Shown piece after piece: positions 37,271-45,425 of a DNA stretch of 64,000 nucleotides (the first letter of the stretch is position 1; every line of letters begins with the position of its first letter). The notes beneath the pieces are model-generated. The model was not told where the DNA came from. It saw only the letters and a program-made list of their open reading frames with translations, and did no database searches. This DNA comes from Burkholderiales bacterium. GTDB taxonomy: Bacteria; Pseudomonadota; Gammaproteobacteria; Burkholderiales; SG8-41. A program made the translations under genes and the position numbers. The DNA lies in the NCBI GenBank assembly GCA_020854035.1, contig JADZGE010000018.1:1-64000 (forward strand). The letters are read 5' to 3'.

Positions 37271-38271
37271 CCGAGCACCTCGCGCAACGAGCGCTCCACC
37301 GCGCCGCGGCTGAGGTCCCGGGTGATGAACGTGAGCCGTGTCGCCCGGTCGGCGTCCGGCCACTGCCGCAACTCGGCGGGCGGAAACGCCATGTGCTGCA
37401 CGCACTGGATCACCACCGGGCGCTCGCGGCCCGCGACGCGGACGATGCCCTTCAGTCGCAGCAGGTTCTCGCCGCGGCTCGCGAGGATGAGTTCCAGCCA
37501 TTCGTGGAAGAGCGTCCAGTCGACCGGCGGCTCGATGCGGACGGTGAACGCGCCGATTCGCCGGTCGTGCGGCCCGGTCCGGTCGCGGCGGCCGCCGGGT
37601 ACCCCGCGCGGTCCGGTCGCGGGCGCCGGGACCGCGGCGAGCGCTTCGATCGAGCCGGCCGGGTCGAACAGCGCGTCCGGATCCGGAAAGCGGCCGAGGG
37701 CGGATTCGATACGCCGGGCCCCGGAATTCAGGCGCGCGAGCCGCCGGTGCAGGGCGGCGAGCGCCGCCGCGCGAGCGAGGTCCGTCTTGGTGAGCACGAG
37801 ACAATCGGCGAGGGCGGCCTGCTTGAGCGCTTCCGGGTGGGCGTCGAGCGCATCCCAGCCGAGCACCGAGTCGACCGCCGCGACCATCCCGGCGAGCCGG
37901 TAGCGCGCCGCGGTCCGTCCTCCGATGAGCGTCTGCATGACGGGGGCGGGATCCGCCAGCCCCGTGGTTTCGACAACGACCCGGCCGAAAGCGGGGACCT
38001 TTCCGCTTTCGGCGAGAGCCTGGAGCTCGTCGAGCGCGGAGGCGAGATCGTCGCGCACGGAACAGCAGACGCAGCCCGAGGCGAGGAGCACGACTTCCCC
38101 GGTCACCTCTCTCACGAGCACGTCGTCGAGCCCCACCTCGCCCAGCTCGTTGATGACGCAGGCGGTGCGGCGCATCGCCTCGTGCGCAAGAAGGTGCCTG
38201 AGCAGCGTCGTCTTCCCGCTGCCGAGAAACCCCGTGAGAATCCAGGCCGGGACGCGCGAAGCGGCGGGCAT
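37261..38271 (-). CDS. COG0523/CobW-family GTP-binding metallochaperone
   Basis: A 336-residue G3E GTPase. Walker A GFLGSGKTTLL is at residues 14-24, the metal site is GCVCCSV near 66 (CxCC), and VLTKTDLA (G4-like) near 160 is followed by a C-terminal CobW domain. These proteins deliver zinc or another metal to client enzymes. Being convergent with and surrounded by metal-dependent amidohydrolases suggests one of them is the client; this is inference. Confidence 0.9.
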   Translation of the reverse strand: MPAASRVPAWILTGFLGSGKTTLLRHLLAHEAMRRTACVINELGEVGLDDVLVREVTGEVVLLASGCVCCSVRDDLASALDELQALAESGKVPAFGRVVVETTGLADPAPVMQTLIGGRTAARYRLAGMVAAVDSVLGWDALDAHPEALKQAALADCLVLTKTDLARAAALAALHRRLARLNSGARRIESALGRFPDPDALFDPAGSIEALAAVPAPATGPRGVPGGRRDRTGPHDRRIGAFTVRIEPPVDWTLFHEWLELILASRGENLLRLKGIVRVAGRERPVVIQCVQHMAFPPAELRQWPDADRATRLTFITRDLSRGAVERSLREVLGQS

Positions 38272-38310
38272 GAGCCGGCTCCCGCGTGGATCCCGCAGCG
38301 CCCGCGCGCC

Positions 38311-39093
38311 CTAGGCCGACAGGAGCGCGTCGCCGCTAAGCCGCGCGAGCGGGCCAGCCGTGCGCAGGAAGAAGGAGGATTTCAGCAGGTAGGCGTCCGT
38401 CAGGCGGATGTCCTGCTCGATCGCCCGCCGCACGCCCGCCGCGTCACCGCCGCGCAGCGCCGAGAGCACCTCGCCGTGCGCGCTCGCGTTCCACGGAATG
38501 TCGAGGGAAATGAGCGAGTAGTACATCATCGGGCCCGCCTGCAGCCAGAGCGGCTCGATCAGCGGCATCAGTACCTCGGATTCGGCCGCGCGGTAGAGCG
38601 TGAAATGAAACTCCTGATTGCGGTTGAGGCAGGCGAGGATGTCGCGGGCCCGTATCCCGCGCACGAGTTCGGCGTTGACCTTGTGCAGGCGCCGCACGAG
38701 CGCGGGCGTCGCGCGCCGGCCCGCCATTTCCGCCGCCATTCCCTCGATGGCCTGGCGCGCGCGAGAGAGCTCGTCGAAACGCGCGGCGCTCATGCGCGGC
38801 ACGCACACCGTGCGATTGGGGAGCATTTCGAGCACGTTGGCGGCGACGAGCTGGTTGATCGCCTCGCGCACCGGCATGGCGCTCACGCCGAAGCTCTCGG
38901 CGAGCTTGCGCAGCGACACCTTCTGGCCCGGCACGAACGCGCCGATCATGAGCCCGCGGTGCAGTTCCTCCACCACGCGGTCCTGCAACTCGCCGCGGCG
39001 GCGCGACGCCGGCTTCACGCGCCTCGATCGGGGTTTACGCTGTGCCAATCGTCGATCCGCCGCGCTGCTTGACAGCCCGGCAAGTGTGATCAT
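38311..39093 (-). CDS. GntR-family (FCD) transcriptional regulator, probable owner of the GATCAC operators
   Basis: A 260-residue regulator. A winged-helix domain lies at about residues 30-100, with LRKLAESFGVSAMPVREAINQL as the recognition region, and an all-helical FCD ligand domain at about 110-240. The FCD domain usually senses a carboxylate. The only ATG for this length, at 39093, lies inside operator site 3; a TTG at 39048 is an alternative start giving 245 residues. On the minus strand an extended -10 (TGCTATGAT) overlaps the same palindrome, pointing to autoregulation. It is the only GntR gene among four identical operators. Confidence 0.88.
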   Translation of the reverse strand: MITLAGLSSSAADRRLAQRKPRSRRVKPASRRRGELQDRVVEELHRGLMIGAFVPGQKVSLRKLAESFGVSAMPVREAINQLVAANVLEMLPNRTVCVPRMSAARFDELSRARQAIEGMAAEMAGRRATPALVRRLHKVNAELVRGIRARDILACLNRNQEFHFTLYRAAESEVLMPLIEPLWLQAGPMMYYSLISLDIPWNASAHGEVLSALRGGDAAGVRRAIEQDIRLTDAYLLKSSFFLRTAGPLARLSGDALLSA

Positions 39094-39105
39094 ACTGTGT
39101 GATCA
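39069..39105 (+). promoter_or_regulatory. Promoter with GATCAC palindromic operator, site 3 (bidirectional)
   Basis: TTGACA at 39069-39074, 16 bp spacer, -10 CATACT at 39091-39096. The palindrome TGATCATACTGTGTGATCA (39087-39105) covers the -10. It lies between the GntR gene and the rightward hydantoinase-like operon. A transcript would begin about 9 bases before the ATG at 39112, without a Shine-Dalgarno. Confidence 0.85.
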
Positions 39106-39111
39106 TAGCAC

Positions 39112-40002
39112 ATGGACTGGAGCAAGCTGGTCATCGCGATCGTCGCGGGCGATCGCAGGGAGCAGGAGATCGCGCGGCAGGCGGCCGCGACCGGGGCGCA
39201 GGTGCGCGCGTACGGCTTTCCGTGGCCCGAACGCGGCATCCCGGGAGTGACCCTCGCGGCGGACGCGGCGCGGGCGCTGGCGGGCGCGCGCGTGGCGCTC
39301 TTCCCGATTCCCGGAATCGCGGCGGACGGGGCGCTGTTCGCGCCAGCCTGCCCCTCGCGCATCGTTCCCGATCGCGCCATGCTGGCCGGCATGCGGGCGC
39401 CGGCGCACATCATCCTCGGCTGGGCCGACGCGAACCTCAGGGAGCACGGCGCGGCGCTCGGCATCGGCTTCCACGAATACGAGTGGGACACGGGGCTCAT
39501 GCTGATGCGCGGGCCGGCGATCGTCGAGGGGTTGCTGCGCGTCATGATCGAGAACACCGAGATCACGCTCCACGACTCGCGCGTGTGCGTGGTCGGGCAG
39601 GGCACCATCGGATTCCTCGTCGCGCGCTACCTGGTCGCTCTCGGGGCCCGCACGCATGTCGCCGCGAGAAACGAGGTGCAGCGGGCCGCGGCCTTCGTCG
39701 CGGGCGCCGAGGTCCACCCGCTGGAGGATCTTGACGAGCTCGCGCCGCGCCTTGACATCGTGGTGTCCACGGTCCCCGCGCCGGTTGTGCGGCGGGCGAT
39801 GCTCGAGCGGTTGCCGGCGCACGCGCTCGTCGTCGACCTCGCCGCCCCGCCCGGGGGCGTGGACCGCGAGGCCGCGCAGTCGCTGGGGCTGAAGTTCGTG
39901 TGGGCCCGCGGCATGGGCACGCGCGCGCCGGTCACCGTGGGGCGCAGCCAGTGGGGCGGCATCCGCCGGCGCATCGAGGCGATATTCGGGGACGGGGCAT
40001 GA
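39112..40002 (+). CDS. Dipicolinate synthase subunit A (DpaA/SpoVFA)-like dehydrogenase
   Basis: A 296-residue protein with the layout of Bacillus DpaA. The N-domain begins KLVIAIVAGDRREQEIARQ, a middle block reads ALFPIPGIAADGALF, and the NAD(P) fold has CVVGQGTIGFLVARYLVALGARTHV (GxGxxG near residue 163). The end carries VVDLAAPPGGVD. DpaA oxidises a dihydrodipicolinate precursor in spore formers, which this organism is not. No dpaB follows. A role on a cyclic amino-dicarboxylate in this catabolic operon is possible. First gene after operator 3; ATGA overlap with the next. Confidence 0.72.
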   Translation: MDWSKLVIAIVAGDRREQEIARQAAATGAQVRAYGFPWPERGIPGVTLAADAARALAGARVALFPIPGIAADGALFAPACPSRIVPDRAMLAGMRAPAHIILGWADANLREHGAALGIGFHEYEWDTGLMLMRGPAIVEGLLRVMIENTEITLHDSRVCVVGQGTIGFLVARYLVALGARTHVAARNEVQRAAAFVAGAEVHPLEDLDELAPRLDIVVSTVPAPVVRRAMLERLPAHALVVDLAAPPGGVDREAAQSLGLKFVWARGMGTRAPVTVGRSQWGGIRRRIEAIFGDGA

Positions 40003-41363
40003 AGGTCGATCTGGCGATACGCAATGCGCGCGTGGTGACGCACGACGGCGAGTTCATGGGCGGCGTCGCCGTGCACGGCGGCTGCATCGCCGTAACCGGC
40101 GCCGACGACGCGCTGCCCGACGCGAAACGCGTGATCGACGCGGGCGGCCGCGTGCTGATGCCCGGAGTGATCGACCCGCACTGCCACCTCGGCGTGAACT
40201 ACCCCTACGACGAGGACATGCACACCGAGACGGCGGCCGCGGCCTCGGGGGGCGTGACCACGGTACTCCTTTACATCCGCAACAAGGCCGGCCCCTACAT
40301 TCCCTTCTACCGGGAGCGGCGCGCGGCCGGAGAGAAGAACGCGATCGTCGACTTCGGGTTTCATTTCGGGATCCAGCGCGAGGATCACATCAACGACATC
40401 CCGAACGTGGTGCGCGAGACGGGCGTGCGATCGTTCAAGTGCTACTTCGGCTACGAACCCGACAACCCGATCGGCATCGTGCCCGCGACCGACGGCTGGG
40501 TCTACGCCTCGATGCGCCACCTCGCGCGCGTGCCGGGGGGCGTGCTTTCCGTGCATTGCGAGAACACGGGAATCGCGACGTGGCTCAAGGACGAGATGAA
40601 GGCGACCGGCCGGCAGGATCTCGGCGCCTACACCGAGTCGCGCCCGTCGTTCTGCGAGGAAGAGACGATCAAGCGCATGCTGTTTCTCGCCGAGCGCACG
40701 CGCTGTCCCCTGCATATCGTGCATACCTCCGTCGGCAAGGGGCCGGTGCTCGCCGCGCAGGCGCGCGCGCTCGGCGTCGATGTCACCGTGGAAACCTGCC
40801 CGCACTACCTCACGCGGACCTGCTACGACCCGGACCTCGACATGCGCGCGAAAATCTCGCCGCCGTTGCGGCCCCGCGAGGACCTCGAAGGGCTGTGGGA
40901 GGGCGTACTGAACGGCTCCGTCTACAGCTTGGGCACCGATCACGTGCCGTTCGTTCCGAAGAAGGGCGAGGATCTCTGGAAGGAAGTTCCAGGCGTGGTG
41001 TCGTTTCCGTGGGAACTTGCCCTGCTGCTGCATTTCGGCGTGCACCAGCGCGGGCTCGGCCTGTCGCGGCTCGTGCAGCTCAATTCGTATCACCCCGCGC
41101 GCCGTTTCGGGCTGTGGCCGAGGAAGGGCTCGCTTGCCGCCGGCGCGGACGCGGACCTGGTGCTGGTCGACCTCGACGCCGAGCGCGCCGTGCGGCACAC
41201 CGGGCACGGCCACTGCATCTACGAAGGCTGGCGGCTCAGGGGCTGGCCGGTGACGACGATCGCGCGCGGGGTGGTGGTATACGAGGACGGCAGGGTGGAC
41301 ACCGCGTTGCGCGGCAGGGGGCGCTGCGTGACCCGGCCCGTGAACGATCCGGTGCCGGCATGA
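39999..41363 (+). CDS. Dihydropyrimidinase/D-hydantoinase-family amidohydrolase
   Basis: A 454-residue cyclic amidohydrolase. DPHCHLGVNYPYDEDM near residue 61 gives HxH, RSFKCYFGY near 146 has the lysine that is carboxylated to bridge the two metals, LSVHCENTG near 185 and LHIVHTSVG near 240 give further His, and LGTDHVPF near 315 gives the Asp. The group opens cyclic amides such as hydantoins and dihydropyrimidines. Coupled to the DpaA-like gene by ATGA and to the next gene in the same way. Confidence 0.9.
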   Translation: MKVDLAIRNARVVTHDGEFMGGVAVHGGCIAVTGADDALPDAKRVIDAGGRVLMPGVIDPHCHLGVNYPYDEDMHTETAAAASGGVTTVLLYIRNKAGPYIPFYRERRAAGEKNAIVDFGFHFGIQREDHINDIPNVVRETGVRSFKCYFGYEPDNPIGIVPATDGWVYASMRHLARVPGGVLSVHCENTGIATWLKDEMKATGRQDLGAYTESRPSFCEEETIKRMLFLAERTRCPLHIVHTSVGKGPVLAAQARALGVDVTVETCPHYLTRTCYDPDLDMRAKISPPLRPREDLEGLWEGVLNGSVYSLGTDHVPFVPKKGEDLWKEVPGVVSFPWELALLLHFGVHQRGLGLSRLVQLNSYHPARRFGLWPRKGSLAAGADADLVLVDLDAERAVRHTGHGHCIYEGWRLRGWPVTTIARGVVVYEDGRVDTALRGRGRCVTRPVNDPVPA

Positions 41364-42037
41364 GCACTGCCGCCGCGGGCGCGCCGCCGCGCCCGGCCCT
41401 CGCCGTCCCGCGCGTCGAGCGCGGCGTTCTCGCCGCGCCGCTCGCCGCGCCGCTCGCGCGGATCGCGGCGGCACTGCGCGTGACCCGGCTCCGGCAGGCG
41501 TGCCTGTCGGGAATCCACAATCCCTTCGGCCGCGCGGTGGCGCACTGCGATCCCTGGCGGCTGCTCGACGTGTGCGAGAGCGACGCCTTGCTGGATGCCG
41601 TTGCCCCGCTGATCGGCCCGGACATCGTGCTGTGGGACAGCGAGCTCTACCTCGACGAAGCGGCCTGGGAGACCGCGCGCGGGCGGGAGGGCCGCCACTG
41701 GCCGGCGCAACCGCTCGCCGGCGCGGTCGTCGATATCGAAGTGGACAGCGCCGAGTTCGCCTGCTGCGAAGTTCACGCCGCGGCGCGCCTGCCCCGGGCG
41801 CGCCCGGGCGCGCACTACGTCGTGCGCTACATGCCGGGAACCTCGCTCTACAACCGCGATCCGCTCTACGCCCCGAATCGCGTGGCGACGCAGGAGCGGC
41901 CGCTCGTCAACTATCTCAATCGGCCGCTCTGGCTCGTGCGGGGCGAGGACCGGGCGGGCAGCGATTTCGCCGCCGGCTATCAGACGCCGGCGCCCGGATG
42001 GGCGGTGGCCGCAACGCGCGAGAACGAGCGCGCCTGA
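41360..42037 (+). CDS. Hypothetical protein, remote phytanoyl-CoA dioxygenase-like
   Basis: A 225-residue protein coupled by ATGA to the hydantoinase-like gene. The segment NPFGRAVAHCDPWRLLDVCE to PLIGPDIVLWDSELYLD (about residues 50-95) resembles the second part of PhyH dioxygenases. The iron-binding HxD and distal His of that family are not evident, so it may be non-enzymatic or a different fold. No signal peptide. Function unknown. Confidence 0.6.
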   Translation: MSTAAAGAPPRPALAVPRVERGVLAAPLAAPLARIAAALRVTRLRQACLSGIHNPFGRAVAHCDPWRLLDVCESDALLDAVAPLIGPDIVLWDSELYLDEAAWETARGREGRHWPAQPLAGAVVDIEVDSAEFACCEVHAAARLPRARPGAHYVVRYMPGTSLYNRDPLYAPNRVATQERPLVNYLNRPLWLVRGEDRAGSDFAAGYQTPAPGWAVAATRENERA

Positions 42038-42053
42038 CCTACGGAGGTGTGAC

Positions 42054-42254
42054 ATGCCGGTCGTGACGGTTCAACTGTGGACGGGACGCACCGTCGAGCA
42101 GAAGCGAAAGCTCGTCGCGGCGATCACGCAGGCGATGGTGCGGCACGCGGGGTGCAAGCCGGATCACCTGCACGTTATCATTCAGGACGTCCCCAGGGAC
42201 AGCTGGGGCCGCGACGGGCGGCTCGGCATCGACAACGAACCGGAGGGCACCTGA
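42054..42254 (+). CDS. 4-oxalocrotonate tautomerase-family protein
   Basis: A 66-residue subunit starting Met-Pro, so Pro-1 is free as catalytic base after Met removal (PVVTVQLWTGRTVEQK). The rest matches the small beta-alpha-beta tautomerase fold. GGAGGTG precedes the ATG. The family ketonises enols, often in meta-cleavage or heterocycle routes. It sits between the PhyH-like and isochorismatase-like genes, with TGATG overlap to the latter. Confidence 0.9.
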   Translation: MPVVTVQLWTGRTVEQKRKLVAAITQAMVRHAGCKPDHLHVIIQDVPRDSWGRDGRLGIDNEPEGT

Positions 42255-43237
42255 TGGACCTCGGCGCACTGGAACTGAAGTCGAGCGCGCTCATCGTCAT
42301 CGACATGCAGAATGCCTTCGTGCACGAGCGCGGCACGCTCGGCGTGTCGGGGGTCGACACCGGACGGCTTGCCGCGATCGTGCCGGCGCTGAAGCGGTTG
42401 ATCGAGCGCTGCAACGCCGCCGGCATCCCCGTGATCTGGACCGTCCAGGAGCACTTCCAGGCGGACGCGGTGCGCGCCAGGAAGAAGATCGAGGCGCACA
42501 CCGCGAAACGCAAGCAGGTGTCGGCGCTCGCCGGCAGCTGGGACGCGGCCGTCATCGACGAGCTGAAGGAGCTGTCCGGGTTCAATCCCGCGCTGGTCGT
42601 CCGCAAGCACCGCTTCGGGGCCTTCTACCAGACCCGCCTCGAGCAGGTGCTGCGCATGCTCGGTACGCAGACGCTCTTCGTGACGGGCACGACCACCAAC
42701 GCCTGCGTCGAGACGACCATCCGCGACGGCTACCTGCGGGATTACGACGTGGTGGCCGTGACCGACTGCATTTCGGGGGTCAAGGAGGAATGGGAGCGTG
42801 CCGCGCTGGAGGTGTGGAGCCGCTACTTCTGCGCGCTCGCGAGCTCCGGCGAAGTCGCGGCCTGGATCGACGCGCAGCGGCGCCCGCGCGCGCTTGGCTT
42901 CGCGCACATGCTGCTGCAGGTCGCCGACCTCGATGCCTCCAGGCACTTCTACGTCGATCTCCTCGGTTTCAGCGAGCGCCAGGCGAAGCCGCTCGCCGAT
43001 GGCCGCCCGTTCGTGCCCTTTCACCAGGGCATCGCGCTCACCACCGGCGGCCCCGGCAAGCCGCTGCAGATCGACCACATGGCGTTTCGCGTCCGCGACG
43101 TGGCGGGGCTCGCGGAGCGGCTGCGGCAGGCGAAGGTGCGCTTTTTCCAGGATCTCCACGACGGCATCTACGGGCGCACCGTCTATGTCGCGGATCCGGA
43201 CGGCAACAAGGTGGAGCTCTACGAGGAAGCGGCCTGA
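42254..43237 (+). CDS. Isochorismatase-family hydrolase fused to a VOC (glyoxalase) domain
   Basis: A 327-residue fusion. Residues about 1-215 are a cysteine hydrolase: ALIVIDMQNAF holds the catalytic Asp, VVRKHRFGAF the Lys, and GTTTNACVETTIRDG the Cys nucleophile. Residues about 215-325 are a vicinal-oxygen-chelate domain (GFAHMLLQVADLDASRHFYVD to VADPDGNKVELYE). The hydrolase class includes maleamate and N-carbamoyl amidases; VOC domains bind metal and cleave or rearrange small oxygenated substrates. A continuous frame with no stop between shows a real fusion. Confidence 0.88.
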   Translation: MDLGALELKSSALIVIDMQNAFVHERGTLGVSGVDTGRLAAIVPALKRLIERCNAAGIPVIWTVQEHFQADAVRARKKIEAHTAKRKQVSALAGSWDAAVIDELKELSGFNPALVVRKHRFGAFYQTRLEQVLRMLGTQTLFVTGTTTNACVETTIRDGYLRDYDVVAVTDCISGVKEEWERAALEVWSRYFCALASSGEVAAWIDAQRRPRALGFAHMLLQVADLDASRHFYVDLLGFSERQAKPLADGRPFVPFHQGIALTTGGPGKPLQIDHMAFRVRDVAGLAERLRQAKVRFFQDLHDGIYGRTVYVADPDGNKVELYEEAA

Positions 43238-43256
43238 CGACCACGGCCCGCCCGCC

Positions 43257-44348
43257 ATGCCCGATACGGTGCTGCTCCTGCGCAGCGCGGAAACGCGCGG
43301 CCTCGTCACGATGGCGGAGGTGGTGCGCCTGATGGAGGAGGCGTACCGGGACCTGGGAGAGAACCGCGCGCAGGTGCTCAACCGGGAATGGTTGCGCGCA
43401 CCGGTCGACCGCCACGACACACCGCTCCAGTTCCTGCTCAACATCATTCCCGGCGCGGTGCCGTGCCACGACGCGGTGGCGATGCGCCTGAGCGCCCGCC
43501 ATGCGAGTTTTCCCCCGCCGGGCGGCGCGCCGCGAGCGACGACCACCGGCGGGTTCTCCGGGTTCGTGCTGGTCTGGGAGCTCAGCACCCGCAGGCTGTT
43601 GGGCATCGTGCAGGACGACGCGGTCTCGCCGTTGCGCGTGGGAGCAACCTCCGCGCTCGCGGCCCGATTCCTGTGCCGTGCGGATGCCGCGGTCGCGGGC
43701 ATGATCGGCGCGGGCAGGCAGGCCGTCGGGCAGGTGACGGGGCTGCTGACCGTGCGTCCCGGCATCCGGGAGCTGAAGGTGTATTCGCCCACGCCGCAGC
43801 GACGCGAGCGGTTCGCGGCATGGGTGAACGAGTCGTTCGGCGTCAAGGCCCGCGCAGTGGATTCGGCGGAAACCTGCGTGCGCGGTTCCGACGTCGTGTT
43901 CACGGCCACGAACGCGGTGGATCCCGTGGTGCGGGGGGCGTGGCTGGAGGAGGGGGTGCACGTGTGCGGGATGATCGGCACGCCGCATTACGACACGCGG
44001 CGCGAACTCGACGACGACGTGGGCCGGCGCGCCGACATCGTGGTCGTCAATTCGATCGCTCAGGCGCGCCACGACGCGCAGGCGGAGCTGCTGAATCCGA
44101 TCCGCAAGGGCTATCTCTCGTGGGACCGGGTGAGCGAGCTTGCGGAGCTTTGCACCGGCAGGGCGGCGGGACGCGTCGGCGCACGGCAGATCACCTGGCA
44201 CAGCAACAACACCGGTATGGGCATCCAATTTGCCTCGATCTGCCGCCGGATGATCGAGATCGCTCGAAGTCGCGGTGTGGGAACCGAGTTGCCGGGGGAC
44301 TACTTCGCGGCGCAGGGTTCCGCGGCCGGGGATCAGTTTCGCCTGTAG
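43257..44348 (+). CDS. Ornithine cyclodeaminase/mu-crystallin-family protein
   Basis: A 363-residue NAD(P)-binding protein of the OCD family. GIVQDDAVSPLRVGATSALAA near residue 120 and VAGMIGAGRQAVGQV near 145 (GxGxQ dinucleotide motif) are diagnostic, and SDVVFTATN near 215 follows. Members cyclise or reduce amino or imino acids. It is 20 bp after the fusion gene in the same operon. Confidence 0.88.
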   Translation: MPDTVLLLRSAETRGLVTMAEVVRLMEEAYRDLGENRAQVLNREWLRAPVDRHDTPLQFLLNIIPGAVPCHDAVAMRLSARHASFPPPGGAPRATTTGGFSGFVLVWELSTRRLLGIVQDDAVSPLRVGATSALAARFLCRADAAVAGMIGAGRQAVGQVTGLLTVRPGIRELKVYSPTPQRRERFAAWVNESFGVKARAVDSAETCVRGSDVVFTATNAVDPVVRGAWLEEGVHVCGMIGTPHYDTRRELDDDVGRRADIVVVNSIAQARHDAQAELLNPIRKGYLSWDRVSELAELCTGRAAGRVGARQITWHSNNTGMGIQFASICRRMIEIARSRGVGTELPGDYFAAQGSAAGDQFRL

Positions 44349-44359
44349 CCCATCTCGCC

Positions 44360-45352
44360 ATGAAATCAGGCATCGCATGCACCCTGCTCGGCGTCGCGGC
44401 GAGCCTCGCCGCGTCGGGCACGACGCATACCCTGGCGCAGGCGACGGGCTACCCGGCCAGGGTCATACGGATCATCGTGCCGTTCGCGCCGGGGCCGGGC
44501 CCCAACGATTTCCTCGCGCGCTTCATCGGCCAGAAGCTCTTCGCCCTGTGGGGCCAGCAGTGTGTGATCGAGAATCGCGGCGGCGCCGGCGGGACGATCG
44601 GCGTCGAGGCGGGGGCGAAGTCGCCCCCGGACGGCTACACGCTCGTCATGGGCGCGGCGAGCACGCTGACAGTCGCGCCGAACCTGTACGCGAACCTGCC
44701 CTACGACCCGGTGCGCGACCTGACACCGATAGCCGCGCTCGCCGCGGTGCCCTACGCGCTTATCGTCAATCCCGGCGTGCCCGCGAAGAGCGTCAAGGAA
44801 CTTACCGCGATCGCGCGCTCGAAGAAGGGATTCCTGCATTACGGCTCCTCCGGCGTGGGGTCGATGTCGCACCTCGCGGCGGAGCTGTTCAACTCCGCGA
44901 CCGGAGTGGACATCACCCATGTCCCCTACAAGGGCACGCCGCTCGCCATGACCGACATCATCTCGGGCTACATCGACCTCATGTTCAACAACCTCGCCGC
45001 CGTGCAGCCCCATGAAAAGGCCGGGCGGCTGCGGGTGCTCGCGCTCACCAACAGCCGTCGCGCGGCGATTGCGCCCGGCGTTCCGACCATGTCCGAGGCG
45101 GGCGTGCGGGACTACAGCGTGGAGCCGTGGTACGGCATCGTCGCACCCGCCGGCACGCCCGTGGACATCATCGCCAAGCTCAACGCCGCGATCGTGGCGG
45201 CGCTGAAGACGCCGGAGTCACGGCAGCATTTCGAGAAGATGGGCTACGAGGTGATCGGCAGCACAGCGGGGGAGTTCGCCGCCATGATCAAGGCGAACAT
45301 CGAGAGTTACGGCCAGATCATCCGGCGCACCGGGATCAGGCCCCAGCCATAG
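44360..45352 (+). CDS. Bug/TctC-family periplasmic substrate-binding protein
   Basis: A 330-residue protein with signal peptide (about 1-27, ending TLAQA). YPARVIRIIVPFAPGPGPNDFLAR, ENRGGAGGTIGVEAG and HVPYKGTPLAMTD mark the family. It begins 12 bp after the OCD-like gene, so it is likely the dedicated receptor of this catabolic operon, though no TctAB channel is nearby. Confidence 0.92.
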   Translation: MKSGIACTLLGVAASLAASGTTHTLAQATGYPARVIRIIVPFAPGPGPNDFLARFIGQKLFALWGQQCVIENRGGAGGTIGVEAGAKSPPDGYTLVMGAASTLTVAPNLYANLPYDPVRDLTPIAALAAVPYALIVNPGVPAKSVKELTAIARSKKGFLHYGSSGVGSMSHLAAELFNSATGVDITHVPYKGTPLAMTDIISGYIDLMFNNLAAVQPHEKAGRLRVLALTNSRRAAIAPGVPTMSEAGVRDYSVEPWYGIVAPAGTPVDIIAKLNAAIVAALKTPESRQHFEKMGYEVIGSTAGEFAAMIKANIESYGQIIRRTGIRPQP

Positions 45353-45425
45353 TGCGCCCCGGCGCTGCCCCGGGGACAGCCGGGCGGGAGAGCTGGGTCC
45401 GCTGCGACAACGGCGGGAGGCTCAC

